Below are positions 19,310-30,545 of a DNA stretch of 64,000 nucleotides, piece after piece. The stretch is taken from positions 22,385,221-22,449,220 of the forward strand of contig OW203986.1 in assembly GCA_934047225.1 (NCBI GenBank), read 5' to 3'. The notes under the pieces are model-generated. The model was given only the letters and a program-made list of their open reading frames with translations, had not been told where the DNA came from and did not search any database. This DNA is from Ypsolopha sequella. Its lineage: Eukaryota > Arthropoda > Insecta > Lepidoptera > Ypsolophidae. Within the stretch, counting starts at the first letter, position 1, and each line of letters starts with the position of its first letter. Position numbers and translations under genes: made by a program.

Positions 19310-19440
19310 AAAGTATATATCTGGATATATATCTATATCTGGAGCATTGCATTGTATGGTAGTGAGACAGAGAAAGGTTGGAGGGGTTTGAAACGTGGTG
19401 CTGGAGGAGGGTGAGAATTAGTTGAACGGAGAAGAGGACT
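19310..19440 (+). pseudogene. LINE reverse-transcriptase fragment, second piece
   Basis: Near 19340 the + strand reads WSIALYGSET, a motif that follows the YLGS block in the same class of non-LTR ORF. The frame decays within a few dozen codons. Confidence 0.7.
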
Positions 19441-19546
19441 ATGAAATGAAATATATTTATTTATGTAATGTAGGTTTTCATCAGGTACATTTATTACCAG
19501 GGATAGGATAATCGGATCGATATATAGCTAAAGTTAGAAAAACTTA

Positions 19547-20079
19547 GAAAGTTTGTAGGTGTGGAGTCGGCTTCCTATAATATTATTTTGATTGTAAATA
19601 TCCCGGAATAACCTCAGAACAATTTTACATCAATGGGAATAACGGAATTACTTAAAACGTTACGATGATGTAATACTTATAGATATATTACCGGCAATCT
19701 AAATAAATAAATAAATTAAATTTAAAAAAAAATAGGAACTTAATACAATTCCTAGGAAATTTGCCAAAATCCCAAAGATGCCAAGCTTAAAAAATTAAAA
19801 TGCCAAACTTATTTAGGCCGATCAGAGCCAAAGGCAAAACAGAAGGCCCATCAAAAATAAAATAAAGTGAACAAATAGATAAATCAGCTTGGCATTTCAT
19901 AAATTTCCTAGGAATTGTATACAATTTCTAAATAATATAAATTTACGGTAACATCTATTAAGTACTAGGTACATCATCCGCATCATCGTAACGTTTGAAC
20001 AATGCCGTAATTTCCGTAATTTTCACTATCAAAATAAATAATAATTTAAAAATCCGACTCCACACCTACAAACTTTTTC
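19547..20079. repeat. 530-bp foldback element inside the LINE
   Basis: The two ends are complementary: AAGTTTGTAGGTGTGGAGTC from 19549 and GACTCCACACCTACAAACTT ending near 20075. Inner matching pairs include CAATTCCTAGGAAATTT near 19745 against AAATTTCCTAGGAATTG near 19905, and AACGTTACGATGATG near 19655 against CATCATCGTAACGTT near 19982. It lies between LINE pieces and has no coding capacity. Confidence 0.8.
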
Positions 20080-20214
20080 AAGGATTACAGGTCGGTTTCA
20101 ATGTTAAATAATATATAATATCTGTATAATAAAATAATTTATGTCTAATAGTTTTATATAATAAATAATAATATGGGGTAGAGAAAGAATATGTGAAGCA
20201 TGCTTCATGAAGCA

Positions 20215-20477
20215 CTAATGAAGAAGTGTTGAGATTTAATTTTGTAGAGGAAGTAAGATGTTTGTCAAAAACCATTGAAAATAAAAGAGGGAAGATGATA
20301 GAACACTTGATTCGACATGAAAATTTCTTGAAAAATATAGAAGGAAAGGTCGAAGGAAGAGGAAGACCTAGACTTACCTACTTTATTCAAGTGAAGGAGA
20401 ACGTTGATGTTATGTCATATCAAGAAGTTATATCATTAGCAGAAAATAGAGAAGAATTGCTCCACCGACAAGAGTAG
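20215..20477 (+). pseudogene. LINE ORF C-terminal fragment, third piece
   Basis: An open stretch of about 80 codons ending at 20477 reads KMIEHLIRHENFLKNIEGK and then GRGRPRLTYF, with a closing SLAENREEL. The pattern K.I.GHL.RH...L..I.EGK..G.RGRPR is typical of the C-terminal end of non-LTR retrotransposon ORFs. With the pieces at 18280 and 19310 it appears to form one LINE broken by later insertions. Confidence 0.78.
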
Positions 20478-21611
20478 ACGTTAGCAGACGCGCTGTTTGT
20501 TGTTTGGAAATCACTTACAAAGAGTTCAATGAGTATAAAGGTACGGACACGTACTGTTTGTAAACGACTTCTAAATCCTATGTCACGAGGTAATTATCAA
20601 AAGTGGTCTACTCCAAAATCAGAAAAATGCGTTTTTTTAAACTAAAATTCACTTGAAGAAATTTGTGATGAATCTGCGTTTAAAATTAGTTTTATCTTTT
20701 TTAGTTAACATTGAATAAACTTTAAAAAATAGCTCCTTTTAAAAACTACCAAAATGTACACTATGTACAGGCGTACTCTAAAATGTATGTACATTACTCC
20801 CAAAAATGTAATGCGCATAGAAATCTACAGCCGAGCGACCGGACGTACCACGTGACCTTATTGATTGTACAGAAAGTGTAAGAAAATACGAACTTTGCCG
20901 AACAGTGGCGAAGATTTGTATGCGCATTATATGCTTGGGAGTACTGTACTTAAATGTCACTTGACGCTTGACCACTTTTGAAAATGACCTCTTGATCATT
21001 GTTGTAGCTTCTGACCTCCTGATGTATGACATATAATAATTTTACACGAAACATTTATATTTCTGTGCCTGAAATCATGTTTTAGGTATTTTATACCCTG
21101 CGTCCTGCGTGCAAACATCTAGAAGACAACGAAAGCAAATATCGGTCAAATAAACATAGAGTATCCCACTCTTTATAAAGTAACAAATAGAGAGAAGATG
21201 TAGAGTTGAAAGTTTTAATCATCCATCAGAAATTCAGTTACAGTCAGAAATGAGCCGTCAGCCCTCGGAACTCCTTGCTATAATAATCCCGGCGGGACGC
21301 GTTTCTAACGGAAATCGTATTATTGAGGGGCGGATGTCTCGGGAACGAAACCGGAGCCCGACAAATGGTTGGATATACAACTCAATTTGTTATCGAAAAG
21401 GGTGCAGTTTTGCAAAAGCAGCAGCTGGACTACTTCTACTTGACAGATGAAATAGCAACCCAATTTAGGTGGGTTTGTTTTGGTGTTTTGGACACGTCTC
21501 TTGATACTAGTGACACGTGACAAAGTGCAAAATCGTTTTCATGTTAGGTTTTCCCGAGAAAAAATATGGTATGCGAAGTCGCAGTTTCTATGTCAAGATT
21601 TTGTGATGTGT
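20478..21611. other. Non-coding stretch with one probable hairpin element
   Basis: Within about 20597-20985, AAAAGTGGTCTACTCC on the left pairs loosely with TTGACCACTTTTG on the right, and ACTCCCAAAAATGTAATGCG near 20795 pairs with CGCATTATATGCTTGGGAGT near 20920. This suggests a decayed foldback element. The rest shows no gene. Confidence 0.4.
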
Positions 21612-22065
21612 GCGTTATTTGATTCAATATTTATTTTGCGAGATGCCATATCTAAAGTAAACATATTACCCTTCTCATACAACTCCTCATTCAAAAAGAA
21701 ATTGAAAGAGCATTGTAACAAATTATTGAGCTTTTTAGTATAATTATTTATATTAAAATTAATTATTTATTTAATATTTATTTAATTTTAACTGATAGGT
21801 GTCTTAGAGCATACGTGTAATTATAATATGTATTTTATTAATTATTTATTTATATCTACGTACATTGGTTTTGTAGTTCGTTAAATTAGTGTTTTCGTTT
21901 ATTATTTGGTAGTAAGTATTTAGTTTGCACACATATGATTACCGTTTTCTTTTTATATATTCCTCGGTTTGCTGGAAGAAATCTCTCATAAGATAAGCTC
22001 GCCGCTGTACACTAATTTTAATGTTTACGTGTGTACTTAATTAAATATTTTTCACACCACTTGCT
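21612..22065 (+). mobile_element. LINE 3' end, copy 1
   Basis: The last coding part ends with FKKKLKEHCNKLL near 21690-21740, a typical C-terminus of CR1/Jockey-like LINE ORFs. It is followed by a 3' untranslated region with GGTTTGCTGGAAGAAATCTC and GATAAGCTCGCCGCTGTAC (21966-22012). The same region occurs on the - strand near 35980 and, more diverged, on the + strand near 30435. Confidence 0.7.
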
Positions 22066-22588
22066 CGACAATGTCCAATTACATATCATGCAACCTCAAC
22101 GTAAAGTTACACATTATATCTCAAAATTGAAATCACTTTAATCCCTTGGAACGTCAAATTCGTGTGGAAACTCGTGGAAAACAAATGCCCATATGGGATT
22201 GTAAAGAGGTTTGTTCGAAAATCGAACTGGCCACCATAAGCAGAATTCAACAAAAAGAAAAAAAACGTTTACAAAGAATGTGAAACAAAAGACGGTGTTT
22301 GGTGCTGTGATTGTCAGTGAATTTTATTGAATTATTAATGTTGATAAAAAATGTCGAGCTTTTTATTGTCTCGCAGAAGGTGTGAAAAGTAGAGTATGCT
22401 CCTCTGGAATAAAGCCTGTCTTTGTCTTGGGCAGCTTGAACCCCTCGCTTTACTCAGGACTCTATATAACTCCTGAGGAGTCCTTCGTTACGCTCAGGTT
22501 TCAATATGCCGCCCGTGACGTAAGACACTGCTTTATTCCCTTAGTGCATAATCTACTATTGTGTACCAATTATTAATAAGAATACTGT
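22066..22588. other. Non-coding stretch, nothing recognised
   Basis: A stretch around 22400-22530 has short inverted CTCAGGA/TCCTGAG words (CTCAGGACTCTATATAACTCCTGAG). No gene was seen. Confidence 0.3.
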
Positions 22589-22749
22589 AGCCGATTCTGA
22601 AGGCTTTAATTTTAGTTTTAGTGCTGTCAAAACTAAATTTTCATCATTGCAAAATAGTTCATAAGTGTTAAGAACAGAAGCTAAATTACTTTGGAAAAAT
22701 TTAAGTCTTGACAGCACTCAAACTAAAATTAAAGCCTTCAGAATTGGCT
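22589..22749. repeat. MITE of the AGCCGATTCTGAAGGC family, copy 1
   Basis: A near-palindromic element of about 161 bp. The left end AGCCGATTCTGAAGGCTTTA is mirrored by TAAAGCCTTCAGAATTGGCT on the right; the arms extend to GTGCTGTCAA/TTGACAGCAC. A second copy lies at 43119-43283. The mariner at 22756 inserted directly beside its right end. Confidence 0.85.
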
Positions 22750-22755
22750 TTATTA

Positions 22756-24047
22756 CGAGGGCGACACTGAAAATTCTTAGAAAATCAAAAACTGAACAAA
22801 CTAGCAAGTTATTAGTTTTATTATATCTTTTCAAAATAGTGTCCATTCACATCAATACATCGCTGCATCCGATGGAACCACTGAGAAAAGCACTTTGCCC
22901 ACTCGTCCTTAGGGGTCTCTTCAACGGCCTTTTCAAACGCAGCCACTGCTTCCTCGGCGCCCATAAAATGTTTTCCTCGAAGTTTTTCTTTTATTTTCAT
23001 GAATTACTAAAAATCGCAAGGTGCGAGGGCAGGGCTATACGGCGGCTGACCCAGTAATTCCACGTCTAACGTCGCCAAATAGTCGATCGTTTACTTGGCG
23101 GTGTGCGACGAGGCGTTGTCGTGGTGAAGGAGGATCCTACTGCGAGGTCGTTTCTCCTGAACTTTTCCAAGACAAGTGGCAAACAATTGTTAGTGTACCA
23201 CTCTGCAGTAACTGTTTTTCGATCCTCTAAAACAATTGTTGCGTAATGACCTGTCCTTCCGAAGAACGAGGCCACCATCTTTTTTCCCACGCTTCGACCT
23301 CTCTTCACTTTAGTTGGCGACTCCTCGAAAGGAAACACCCACACAGCAGACTGTCTCTTAGTTTCAGGATCATAACAGTAAATCCAGCTTTCGTCACCCA
23401 TAAGTATGTCGAACACAGCATTTGAGTTACCTCCGTTAAATCTTTGAACCATTTCACGGCACCAATCAACACGACGGAGTTTTTGGGCCTCTGTCAAATT
23501 ATCAGATATCCACCGAGCACAAAGCTTCCTGACCGCCAAATGTTCATGGAGGATTTTGTGCACTTGACTCATACCGATGCCTAAGCTTGTCCAAATCTGC
23601 TGATAGGTCACTCTTTTGTCAGTCTCTATCATACGCCGCATAACACTGATGTTATCTTCAGTCATCTCTGTAAAAGGCCATCCCTCACGCAGACCATCGG
23701 TGAGATTAGTGCGACCACGTTTAAACTCATTTAACCAGTTGTAAACAGTGGCACGAGACGGGGCTTCATCTTGAAAGGCCAATCGAAATCTATTATAACT
23801 TTCTTGTTGACTTAAATGACATCGAAAGTCATAAAAAATAATTGCGCGAAAATTTTCTCGCGTTAAGTTCATGCTGACGTGACACAGACAATTTTCAATT
23901 TGCCGCCAAATCGTAAAACAAATGACAAATTAATGAAATACATACACAATCATATTAGCAAAGAGTTCCATTTTCAACATTTTAACTTGTTTTTTCATTA
24001 TATCGTTTACAAGTGGCCAATTCTAAAAACTTTCAGTGTCACCCTCG
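22756..24047 (-). mobile_element. Second mariner element, 1292 bp
   Basis: The left end CGAGGGCGACACTGAAAATT (22756) is complemented at the right by AACTTTCAGTGTCACCCTCG ending at 24047. TA precedes it (22754-22755); the right flank reads CA, so the TA duplication is intact on one side only. The transposase frame is on the - strand. It is a different mariner from the one at 509, with different inverted ends. Confidence 0.88.
22800..23872 (-). pseudogene. Mariner transposase pseudogene, long open 5' part
   Basis: From ATG at 23872 an open stretch of about 268 codons shows the helix-turn-helix (ATVYNWLNEFKRG) and the first catalytic block MGDESWIYCYDPETK, where the first Asp of the D,D34D triad sits. 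Near 23150 the frame shifts by one base, and in the new frame the second block (LLHHDNASSHTA) appears and is followed by an in-frame stop. Further on a QPPYSPALAPCDF block holds the third Asp. So the three catalytic positions are recognisable but the protein is interrupted. Confidence 0.9.
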
Positions 24048-24581
24048 CATCTCGCAAAATAAATATTTTATTCGGATTGACGCGAAATCAAAGGATTAAT
24101 CTTACACACACCTTGAAACTATTAAAACTAAATGGTACTGTCCTTCTAGGAAAGTCGTTAAGCTAATGTTTCTAGTTTATTCTAACGATTGTTGTCTTGC
24201 GTCTTGACGCAGGCGCGCATTGTTGTGTGTAGGCGCAGTTTTGCTCGCAAATAGGTCAGGGTGGCGGACACATCCGACAGATTCTAGATGAAGCAACCGA
24301 TTATCTTCTATATACTCGTACATGTGTGTTTTGAAATAGGTTTAATATCGACCTGTTTGATAGCTTTCCTTTAGAATAGGTATAATAATAATTGAACTGC
24401 GATCAAAGGGAGCAGTGACTTGAATATTTAAAAAAATCAAACTGTGTTGAAAAAGTAGCTAATGGCAGAGATTCCTTTTCAGCACGAACGGATTTGTGGG
24501 CGAAACGCTGATATAAAGTGTAGTAAATAAAACGATATTTGGGCAATTTCATATATTCCTTTAAAAAAGAAAATTCTTTTT
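24048..24581. other. Non-coding stretch, nothing recognised
   Basis: AT-rich sequence with no recognisable gene or repeat apart from a short CpG-rich patch near 24195-24250. Confidence 0.35.
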
Positions 24582-24889
24582 AGGGTTCCGTACCCAAAGG
24601 GTAACCAACGGGAGCCTATTACTAAGACTCCGCTGTCCGTCTATCTGTCTGTCTGTCCGTCTGTCCTTCTGTCACCAGGCTGTATCTCATAAACCGTGAT
24701 AGTTAGCCAGTTGACATTTTTCACAGATGATGTATTTCTGTTGCCGCTGTAGCAGCAAATACTAAAAAACAGAATAAAATAAATATTTAAGGGGGCTCCT
24801 ATACAACAGTCATGTCTTTTTGCCGTTTTTATAGATAATGGTACGGAACACTTCATGCGCAAGTCTGACTCGCACTTGGCCGTTTTTTT
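24582..24889 (+). repeat. GGTTCCGTA...CTCGCACTTGGCCG repeat, copy 1
   Basis: Starts AGGGTTCCGTACCC, contains GACTCCGCTGTCCGTCTATC and a CTGTCTGTCTGTCCGTCTGT microsatellite, and ends GACTCGCACTTGGCCGTTTT. This layout is familiar from many lepidopteran genomes. Related copies are at 46027-46802 and about 56430-57171. Confidence 0.75.
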
Positions 24890-25988
24890 ATAAATGTATT
24901 CATATGTTTGTATACAGCACCTTTTCGAAAGCAGTATATTTTTTTGCCGTATATGGTTCCCGCAAACAAATATTGAAAATAACAAGTTCTTCTTATTCTA
25001 CCAAGACTAAATCAGAGATAGACGATCATGTGTAATTGATCTAATTGATACCATACTTCGTGTGCGTCCAACTTTTTTTTGAACTTCAATGATAATTCTG
25101 TAAAAGTATTTCTATATGTGCAAAACGCAATGTTTTGTATAACTATAATGGGCGAAAATCCATGGAACAGAACTCGAATATGAGTAGGTACGCTCTGGTA
25201 AAAATGAGGAATTCACAATGCACAGGGTTGTGCTAATGACTCTAGAACATGTTAAGTTGATAGCTTTTCAAGTAATTATGCTGATAAAAGAAGATGCCTT
25301 GGAGGCCGATTACTTGAACGTTAATGAGCCTTTGAATAAACAACGTTTTTCATTTAGTAGTGTTGGACTATCCATCGAAGTAAAATCGGCCTAAGATCAA
25401 GATTCAGGTGCGTGGAACTGTCTCAAGTATAGAAAATTAATTACCATAGAAAAACTTGTTAAGACGACCATATATGTATACTTGGAAAAATCTTAACAAA
25501 GCATTAGTTGCTTGATAAAGGAAAACTGCACTGAATAATGATTGTGTTCCTTTCAGTAGTTTAAATAAACCTCGCAATAATTGCTACCGCCAAAATCCAT
25601 CTCCAATTACTTCCCTTTCCTTTCCAAGGTTCGCTTTCCTTTCCAAGGTTCGGCTTCTCCTTATTGTCCTGGCCGTCGGTCGTCGCTGCATTGCGCAGAA
25701 TCCGCGGCCTGGCCTTGACATGCTTGCACCTTTGTCCTTCCTGAGACCCTGGTATTGCCTTTGTGCAATTCTGCTGGACGATTACAGTAGGAACTGTGTA
25801 CAGTGGAGACCGCATCAAGCAAGACACATTGGACTTTGTACCTATCGTATATTCTTCTCTGTAGGGGCTAATGTCGTACTGCAAGTGTATAGCTTGATTT
25901 GGTCTCCACTGTACGTCGTATGCAATGTACGGGTTCAGTCAATACGATGTTATCAGCGTAATAATGCGCTCCGATTGACATCGTAAAT
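24890..25988. other. Non-coding stretch with a 121-bp hairpin
   Basis: At 25798-25918, TACAGTGGAGACC on the left pairs with GGTCTCCACTGTAC on the right, including the flanking CAAGC/GCTTG. The short open frames overlapping it have no recognisable domain. The rest is unremarkable. Confidence 0.4.
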
Positions 25989-26166
25989 TAAAAATAGTAG
26001 TTTATGTTACAAGGGCGAAAAGGAATAAATTACGAGGACGATTTAAAACACGAGCGTAGCGAGTGTTTTAAACGTAACCGAGTAATTTATTGCTCTTAGG
26101 CCCGTGTATCATACTACGTTTTTCAATGCATAGTGTGAGGAAATAAAACAAATATAATCTTGTGAA

Positions 26167-27347
26167 CTTAGAATAATAACGCCTAGAAACCGAGTCCGCG
26201 CACAATAAGTGAAGCGAGTAAAACCAGGCCATATAGGCCTGGTTCGCCGGTCGGCCTGGTCAGTTCTCAAGGTCAGCCTTTAGTACTAACAACTCTCGGA
26301 AATTAAATTGAAAATGATGGTTTGTGCGGTCAATAGGTGTCACAATACAACGGAAAAACATAATAAACACTGTAACATCACATTCCACCTCTCAGTACTG
26401 AAATTCACATTATAACTTAACGTAAAACATAAACTTAAACAGAAATAATCGTACGTAATTTTGGTAGACGCCATTGTATTAAAATGTTGCCAGTAAAAGA
26501 AAAAAAAAACCTCAAATTAGTACTAATATACAAGGTCACTTTCGGTAAGTGGTCAGGACCAAGGTTCATCATTTCAATAAATCACATTTTTTCGGGTTTT
26601 TTATACTAAATATTTTTGTTAAATGTTTGCTTATGTTATCTATTTTACGTTGTTTTAATTTCTAATTAGCGCGGCTTGTTGTTGAACGGTATTTAAAAAT
26701 TCGACTCTTTTATGAATCTAAAAAAGACAACATTTCGCAAATGGTGTCATCTAAGCGACAATTGTTTAGAAAACAGTTAGAGTTCCAAGGCCATTAGGTT
26801 GTTGTGGCGACCACTACGCGGCAAAGCTCGTTTTATTTTTTTCGAATATAAGAGAAACGTAGTTACTCATTATGGTTTTTTATTCACCCCACCTGCCACA
26901 TTTTACGTTTATAGAATTGCTCCATAGTTCCGAAGATTCCCGCTCAGTATTAGACACTTGAAATTTCATACATACATCACCACCGTATCAGACTACTCCT
27001 TCTAGTCACTGTTTTGTAATTCTATATAATATATGTTGAATAATGTAAATACCGTTATATATTAATTCGTGCTTATATGGGCATATAATGTATACTGATT
27101 TCAACACTATAATAAACTACGCTGTGTAATATATACCAAGAAATAATAATTCCGAGTCGTTAAGTAACAGTTCCAATTTCCCTACTTTAGGGAAAATGCG
27201 TACTCCACTAGCAACATTGTTTATGCGCTTGTGTGCGTGTCAGCAAACGTAGCTACATGATGCTTACGCCCACATGAATCATCTTTTTGCCTCACTTTGG
27301 AGAGATCGGTTGAAAGGAACTATCATTCTAGGCGTTATTATTCTAAG
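26167..27347 (+). mobile_element. Nested P-superfamily-like (THAP) element, non-autonomous
   Basis: A 1181-bp insertion with perfect 20-bp inverted ends, CTTAGAATAATAACGCCTAG and its complement, flanked by an 8-bp direct repeat CTTGTGAA (26159-26166 and 27348-27355). Removing the insertion and one repeat gives exactly the sequence found in the uninterrupted copy at 50798-51141. A short frame inside begins like a THAP DNA-binding domain, the N-terminal domain of P-element transposases, and 8-bp duplications are normal for P elements. hAT elements also make 8-bp duplications, so the P assignment rests on the THAP-like frame. Confidence 0.82.
26314..26415 (+). pseudogene. THAP-like N-terminal fragment
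   Basis: 33 codons from ATG at 26314 (a second ATG follows directly). The peptide contains CAVNRCHN and, 15 residues on, ITFHLS. This fits the beginning of a THAP finger: C-x(2-4)-C followed by a FH motif. The stop at 26413-26415 comes before the second Cys/His pair, so the domain is cut short. No further transposase coding was recognised in the element. Confidence 0.55.
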
Positions 27348-27582
27348 CTTGTGAACTTTAAATTATGATTAGCTCAAAAGAACTGTATCCAGAGCCGTTA
27401 AACAGTGGAAAAAAAAAGTATAACATTTATGGTACACAGGAAAGGCTGCAGGTTAGCCAACCACGGTAAATAAATTAAAAAAATAATAATAATATTAAAG
27501 CCCTAGGGCAAAATAATCGACTTTTTGTTCAGTTTTGATCTTTTGATGCATAAAAAGTGGGCCTTTACAAACACTTGCATTG

Positions 27583-28919
27583 AAAAATATACTCGTATTT
27601 AATAAATTACGTCGTCGATAAGATTTTTTGTTTTATTTACCAGGGTCTTACTTCCCACTTGCAGATTCCCAGGCAGCCGTTCATAAGTTAACAATTTCGT
27701 CAGGTTCCAACACTGACAGCAGGATATCATATACAATTTACAACGCGTGCGACAGAGATGGCATTAGAACCCGTGTCGCGAGCCCTAAAAGTAGGGGCAT
27801 CGTGTAATTGTACCTATGACAGAGTAATCCTGCGGTCCGTAATAGAATTACAATGGATCATAAGCCATTCACTTCATACTTTCGTAATCGATTTTAGCGA
27901 AATAATTCTATTTCGGAACGCAGGGTAAATATATTTGAACGAACGAGCGAAGCCAACGAATTTCTCCGAGTCTACTTGAACAATCCGGCGTTTGTATATA
28001 TGTATGAATGTTTGTCCGACAATAACTCTGGTATCGTTGATCGGAACGTCATGAAGTTTGGTAGACGATGTCAATGAGACAAACATATTTTTTATGTTCA
28101 AGAACCAAATCGGTCAAGATCGAATCGCGAGTTCACAGTTCGGGGTGAACTACTAGTTATAGAGTATCTAAGTACAAACGATACAAGCAATTTAAAATGT
28201 CCATAGAAACCTTATTTTTTCTCATATTTCATGTTCAATCAATGTCCTTATTTAATATATATTTGGGGACCTAAATATTCTGTAATGCAATCGGAATAAA
28301 TACACACTACCTTAAGAATATCTATGATATGATATAATAATGTGATTTACAAATGGTTTTGGTATTTCGTTTGTATGAACTAGGATTGCTCCGCAGGCCT
28401 CTTAACTAAAAATAAACAGTCATCCATTTGCGACAGAACTCTAAAATTGGCGAAAACATCAAATAAATTATACTAGTCAGTAATGCATAGTTTCGTGTAT
28501 TAATAGCATTTGTCTAAATTAGAAATCTTATTGGTGGTTTCTTCATACATTTATGCGCGGTGAGAATATTACAGAATGAGAAGTTTAATGATGGGGAAGA
28601 ATTCATGTAAAATTATGCCTAGCAACTCAGCTTGTAGGATCCCTTGCCATATGGGAACAAAGGAACTCTTCAAAACAAAAACCTTGTTTCATAATTCGTA
28701 GAGCAAAGCGTTTTATTCTAGCATGTTTGCAGTCCTTTTAGGGCTTTAATAAATGTTTCTCTGTATGAAACGTTATCCATTAAAGATTCAGTGAACTCCG
28801 TCCCTCAGATTAAGCCCTTTTAACCCGTTTGGTGTTGTCATTATTGTTAGGGCCTACTTTTCCTTCAATTTACGAATACATGAATTTTCGAGTTCGGAAT
28901 GTTTGAGTCAACATATTAA
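27583..28919. other. Non-coding stretch, nothing recognised
   Basis: About 1.3 kb with no recognisable coding region. Short frames, for example around 27874-28101 on the - strand, show no known domain. Confidence 0.4.
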
Positions 28920-29342
28920 GGCGCTCTTATCCCAACATCAGTAATTTCAAAGTCAAATAGAACTTTCAAATATCGTCTAAAACTTCCAAAAAAAAAAAAT
29001 ACGCAATATAGTTCGAACCTTTATCTAGGTCTTCCACGCATGTGTTACACGATCAGATAAACTTTGCTCGATAGAAATAATTCACGAACACAGCATGTAA
29101 TAAGACCTTTCAAATAATGCCATTTCCATAATTCCACTCTTTTATTAACGAAACATATCTGGTAATATTGCTCTTTAAATTTTCTAGGTCGACCACGTAA
29201 GTGGGTTTTAATAAACATATCCCTTGTTTTTAAACAATTTAAAAACCGATAAAAACGAAAAAGTACAAAAGTGTGATTATTTTCTTTACTCCTTACACGT
29301 AAAGAAAAAGACAGAGAGTCACTCTTCTGGGATAAGAGCGCC
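28920..29342. repeat. Possible piggyBac-type MITE at TTAA sites
   Basis: Inverted ends GGCGCTCTTATCCCA and TGGGATAAGAGCGCC are each flanked by TTAA (28916-28919 and 29343-29346), the duplication specific to piggyBac elements. The 423-bp interior is AT-rich and non-coding. The inverted ends do not start with the canonical CCY of piggyBac, so the assignment is tentative. Confidence 0.55.
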
Positions 29343-29346
29343 TTAA

Positions 29347-29829
29347 GTCGTTTTAATTTTTACAATTAATTATTTTAAGGCCTAATACATACGCAGATAA
29401 GTTTATCCTGTTCCCAAAAACAAATTAGTATGTAAATTGATTTCTCAGATATTCACTTACGTATGTATAAATTCTGTGAAACGATTTATGTTGGATATAA
29501 CATGACGAATGGTACCACATACAACAAAAGCATTGTCTGTAGTAATTCATGTCGATTGTTGTGATAACTAATCAGTGCTCTATATTTCATTATCAGACAC
29601 TATACTGGAATAAGCTAATCGATATACCTAAGCTAATAGCTTAGGTATCCCCTAGATTTAATCTACATATCTTACTGTAAAGAAGAATATCTCACTGTTC
29701 GATGTTCCTACATGAACTTGGACATTTTTCGCACGTGCTAGATTTGTGATTAAAGGGGTGTTTCATATTTATTATTTAAGATAATGTTTATTCACCGCTT
29801 ATCATTTGATATCATGTGATGAGTCGGGC
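29347..29829. other. Non-coding stretch, nothing recognised
   Basis: AT-rich sequence with a short inverted repeat (ATATACCTAAGCTAATAGCTTAGGTATC, arms around 29624-29650). No gene was seen. Confidence 0.35.
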
Positions 29830-30091
29830 CTTTAATATATAATCTACACTATTTCACACATTTAATTATTAGTTATACACCCAACCGGTTTCGAATAATT
29901 AATTCATTTTCAAGGGGTTTTATTTATTTATTTCCGAACTACTGCAACTACGTGCTGTAAAAACCAATATTATTTTTGTAACTACATAAATAAATAAAAC
30001 TCCTTGAAAATTAAATAATTATTCAAAACCGGTTGGGTGTATAATTATTAATTAAATGTGTGAAATAGTGTACAAGTGAGTTTTATTAAAG
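29830..30091. repeat. Foldback element, about 260 bp
   Basis: Left arm words TATTTCACACATTTAATTA, ATACACCCAACCGGTTT and TTTTATTTATTTATTT are mirrored on the right as AATAAATAAAAC, AAACCGGTTGGGTGTAT and TAATTAAATGTGTGAAATA. The arms are about 90 bp with a spacer of roughly 45 bp. No coding was seen. Confidence 0.75.
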
Positions 30092-30269
30092 ATGCTTTCC
30101 AAGTTTCACCAAGTGCCGACAATCGCAAGTATAAATTATATCTGTGTTTACTCTTTGTCTACAACTTTTGTAAATAATCCAGGTTTGAGATTAATTTATA
30201 AAACAAGATCATTAACCTTTGATTATGTCAGCTATGTATGCCTTACGATAAAATAGGAAACGAAACTAT
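30092..30269. other. Short non-coding stretch
   Basis: Nothing recognised. Confidence 0.3.
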
Positions 30270-30545
30270 CTGTATTTAATTCAACTATTTAATATTATTT
30301 ATTTATCTAAATCTTGCAAGTAATTAATGTAAAATATTCTACATGTGTACCTATTATCAGTATTTTAGTATGTATTTTAGTATGTAGTTAGTTAAGTTTA
30401 AGTTAAGTACATATGTGGTTACATACTCATTCGGTTTGCTATCAAAATCTCTTTTTGAGAGATAAGGTCGCCGATGTACTAAATTTTTTATAGTTAAAGT
30501 TTATATTACCTTTTTTTGTGTACAATAAAGAATAAGAATATTAAA
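30270..30545 (+). mobile_element. LINE 3' end, copy 2
   Basis: CGGTTTGCTATCAAAATCTC, GAGAGATAAGGTCGCC and TGTGTACAATAAAGAATAAG align with the 3' untranslated part of the LINE on the - strand at 35881-36875 and with 21966-22012. No coding remains; it is a short 5'-truncated copy ending in an AATAAAGAATAAGAAT tail. Confidence 0.65.

Larger units (their letters stand above)
25989..27582 (+). repeat. Interspersed repeat copy A, interrupted by a DNA transposon
   Basis: The outer parts (25989-26166 and 27348-27582) match 50798-51141 in reverse orientation: GGCGAAAAGGAATAAATTAC, ACACGAGCGTAGCGAGTG, TTTTTCAATGCATAGTGTGA, CAGTGGAAAAAAAAAGTATA, and AAAGCCCTAGGGCAAAATAA are all shared. The copy at 50798 lacks the 1.2-kb insertion, giving the pre-insertion sequence. 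Copy A also has about 45 extra bases near 26062-26107. Confidence 0.85.

Noticed and set aside
25561..25884. 107-codon - strand frame
   Set aside because: No domain, and part of it lies over a hairpin; likely chance.
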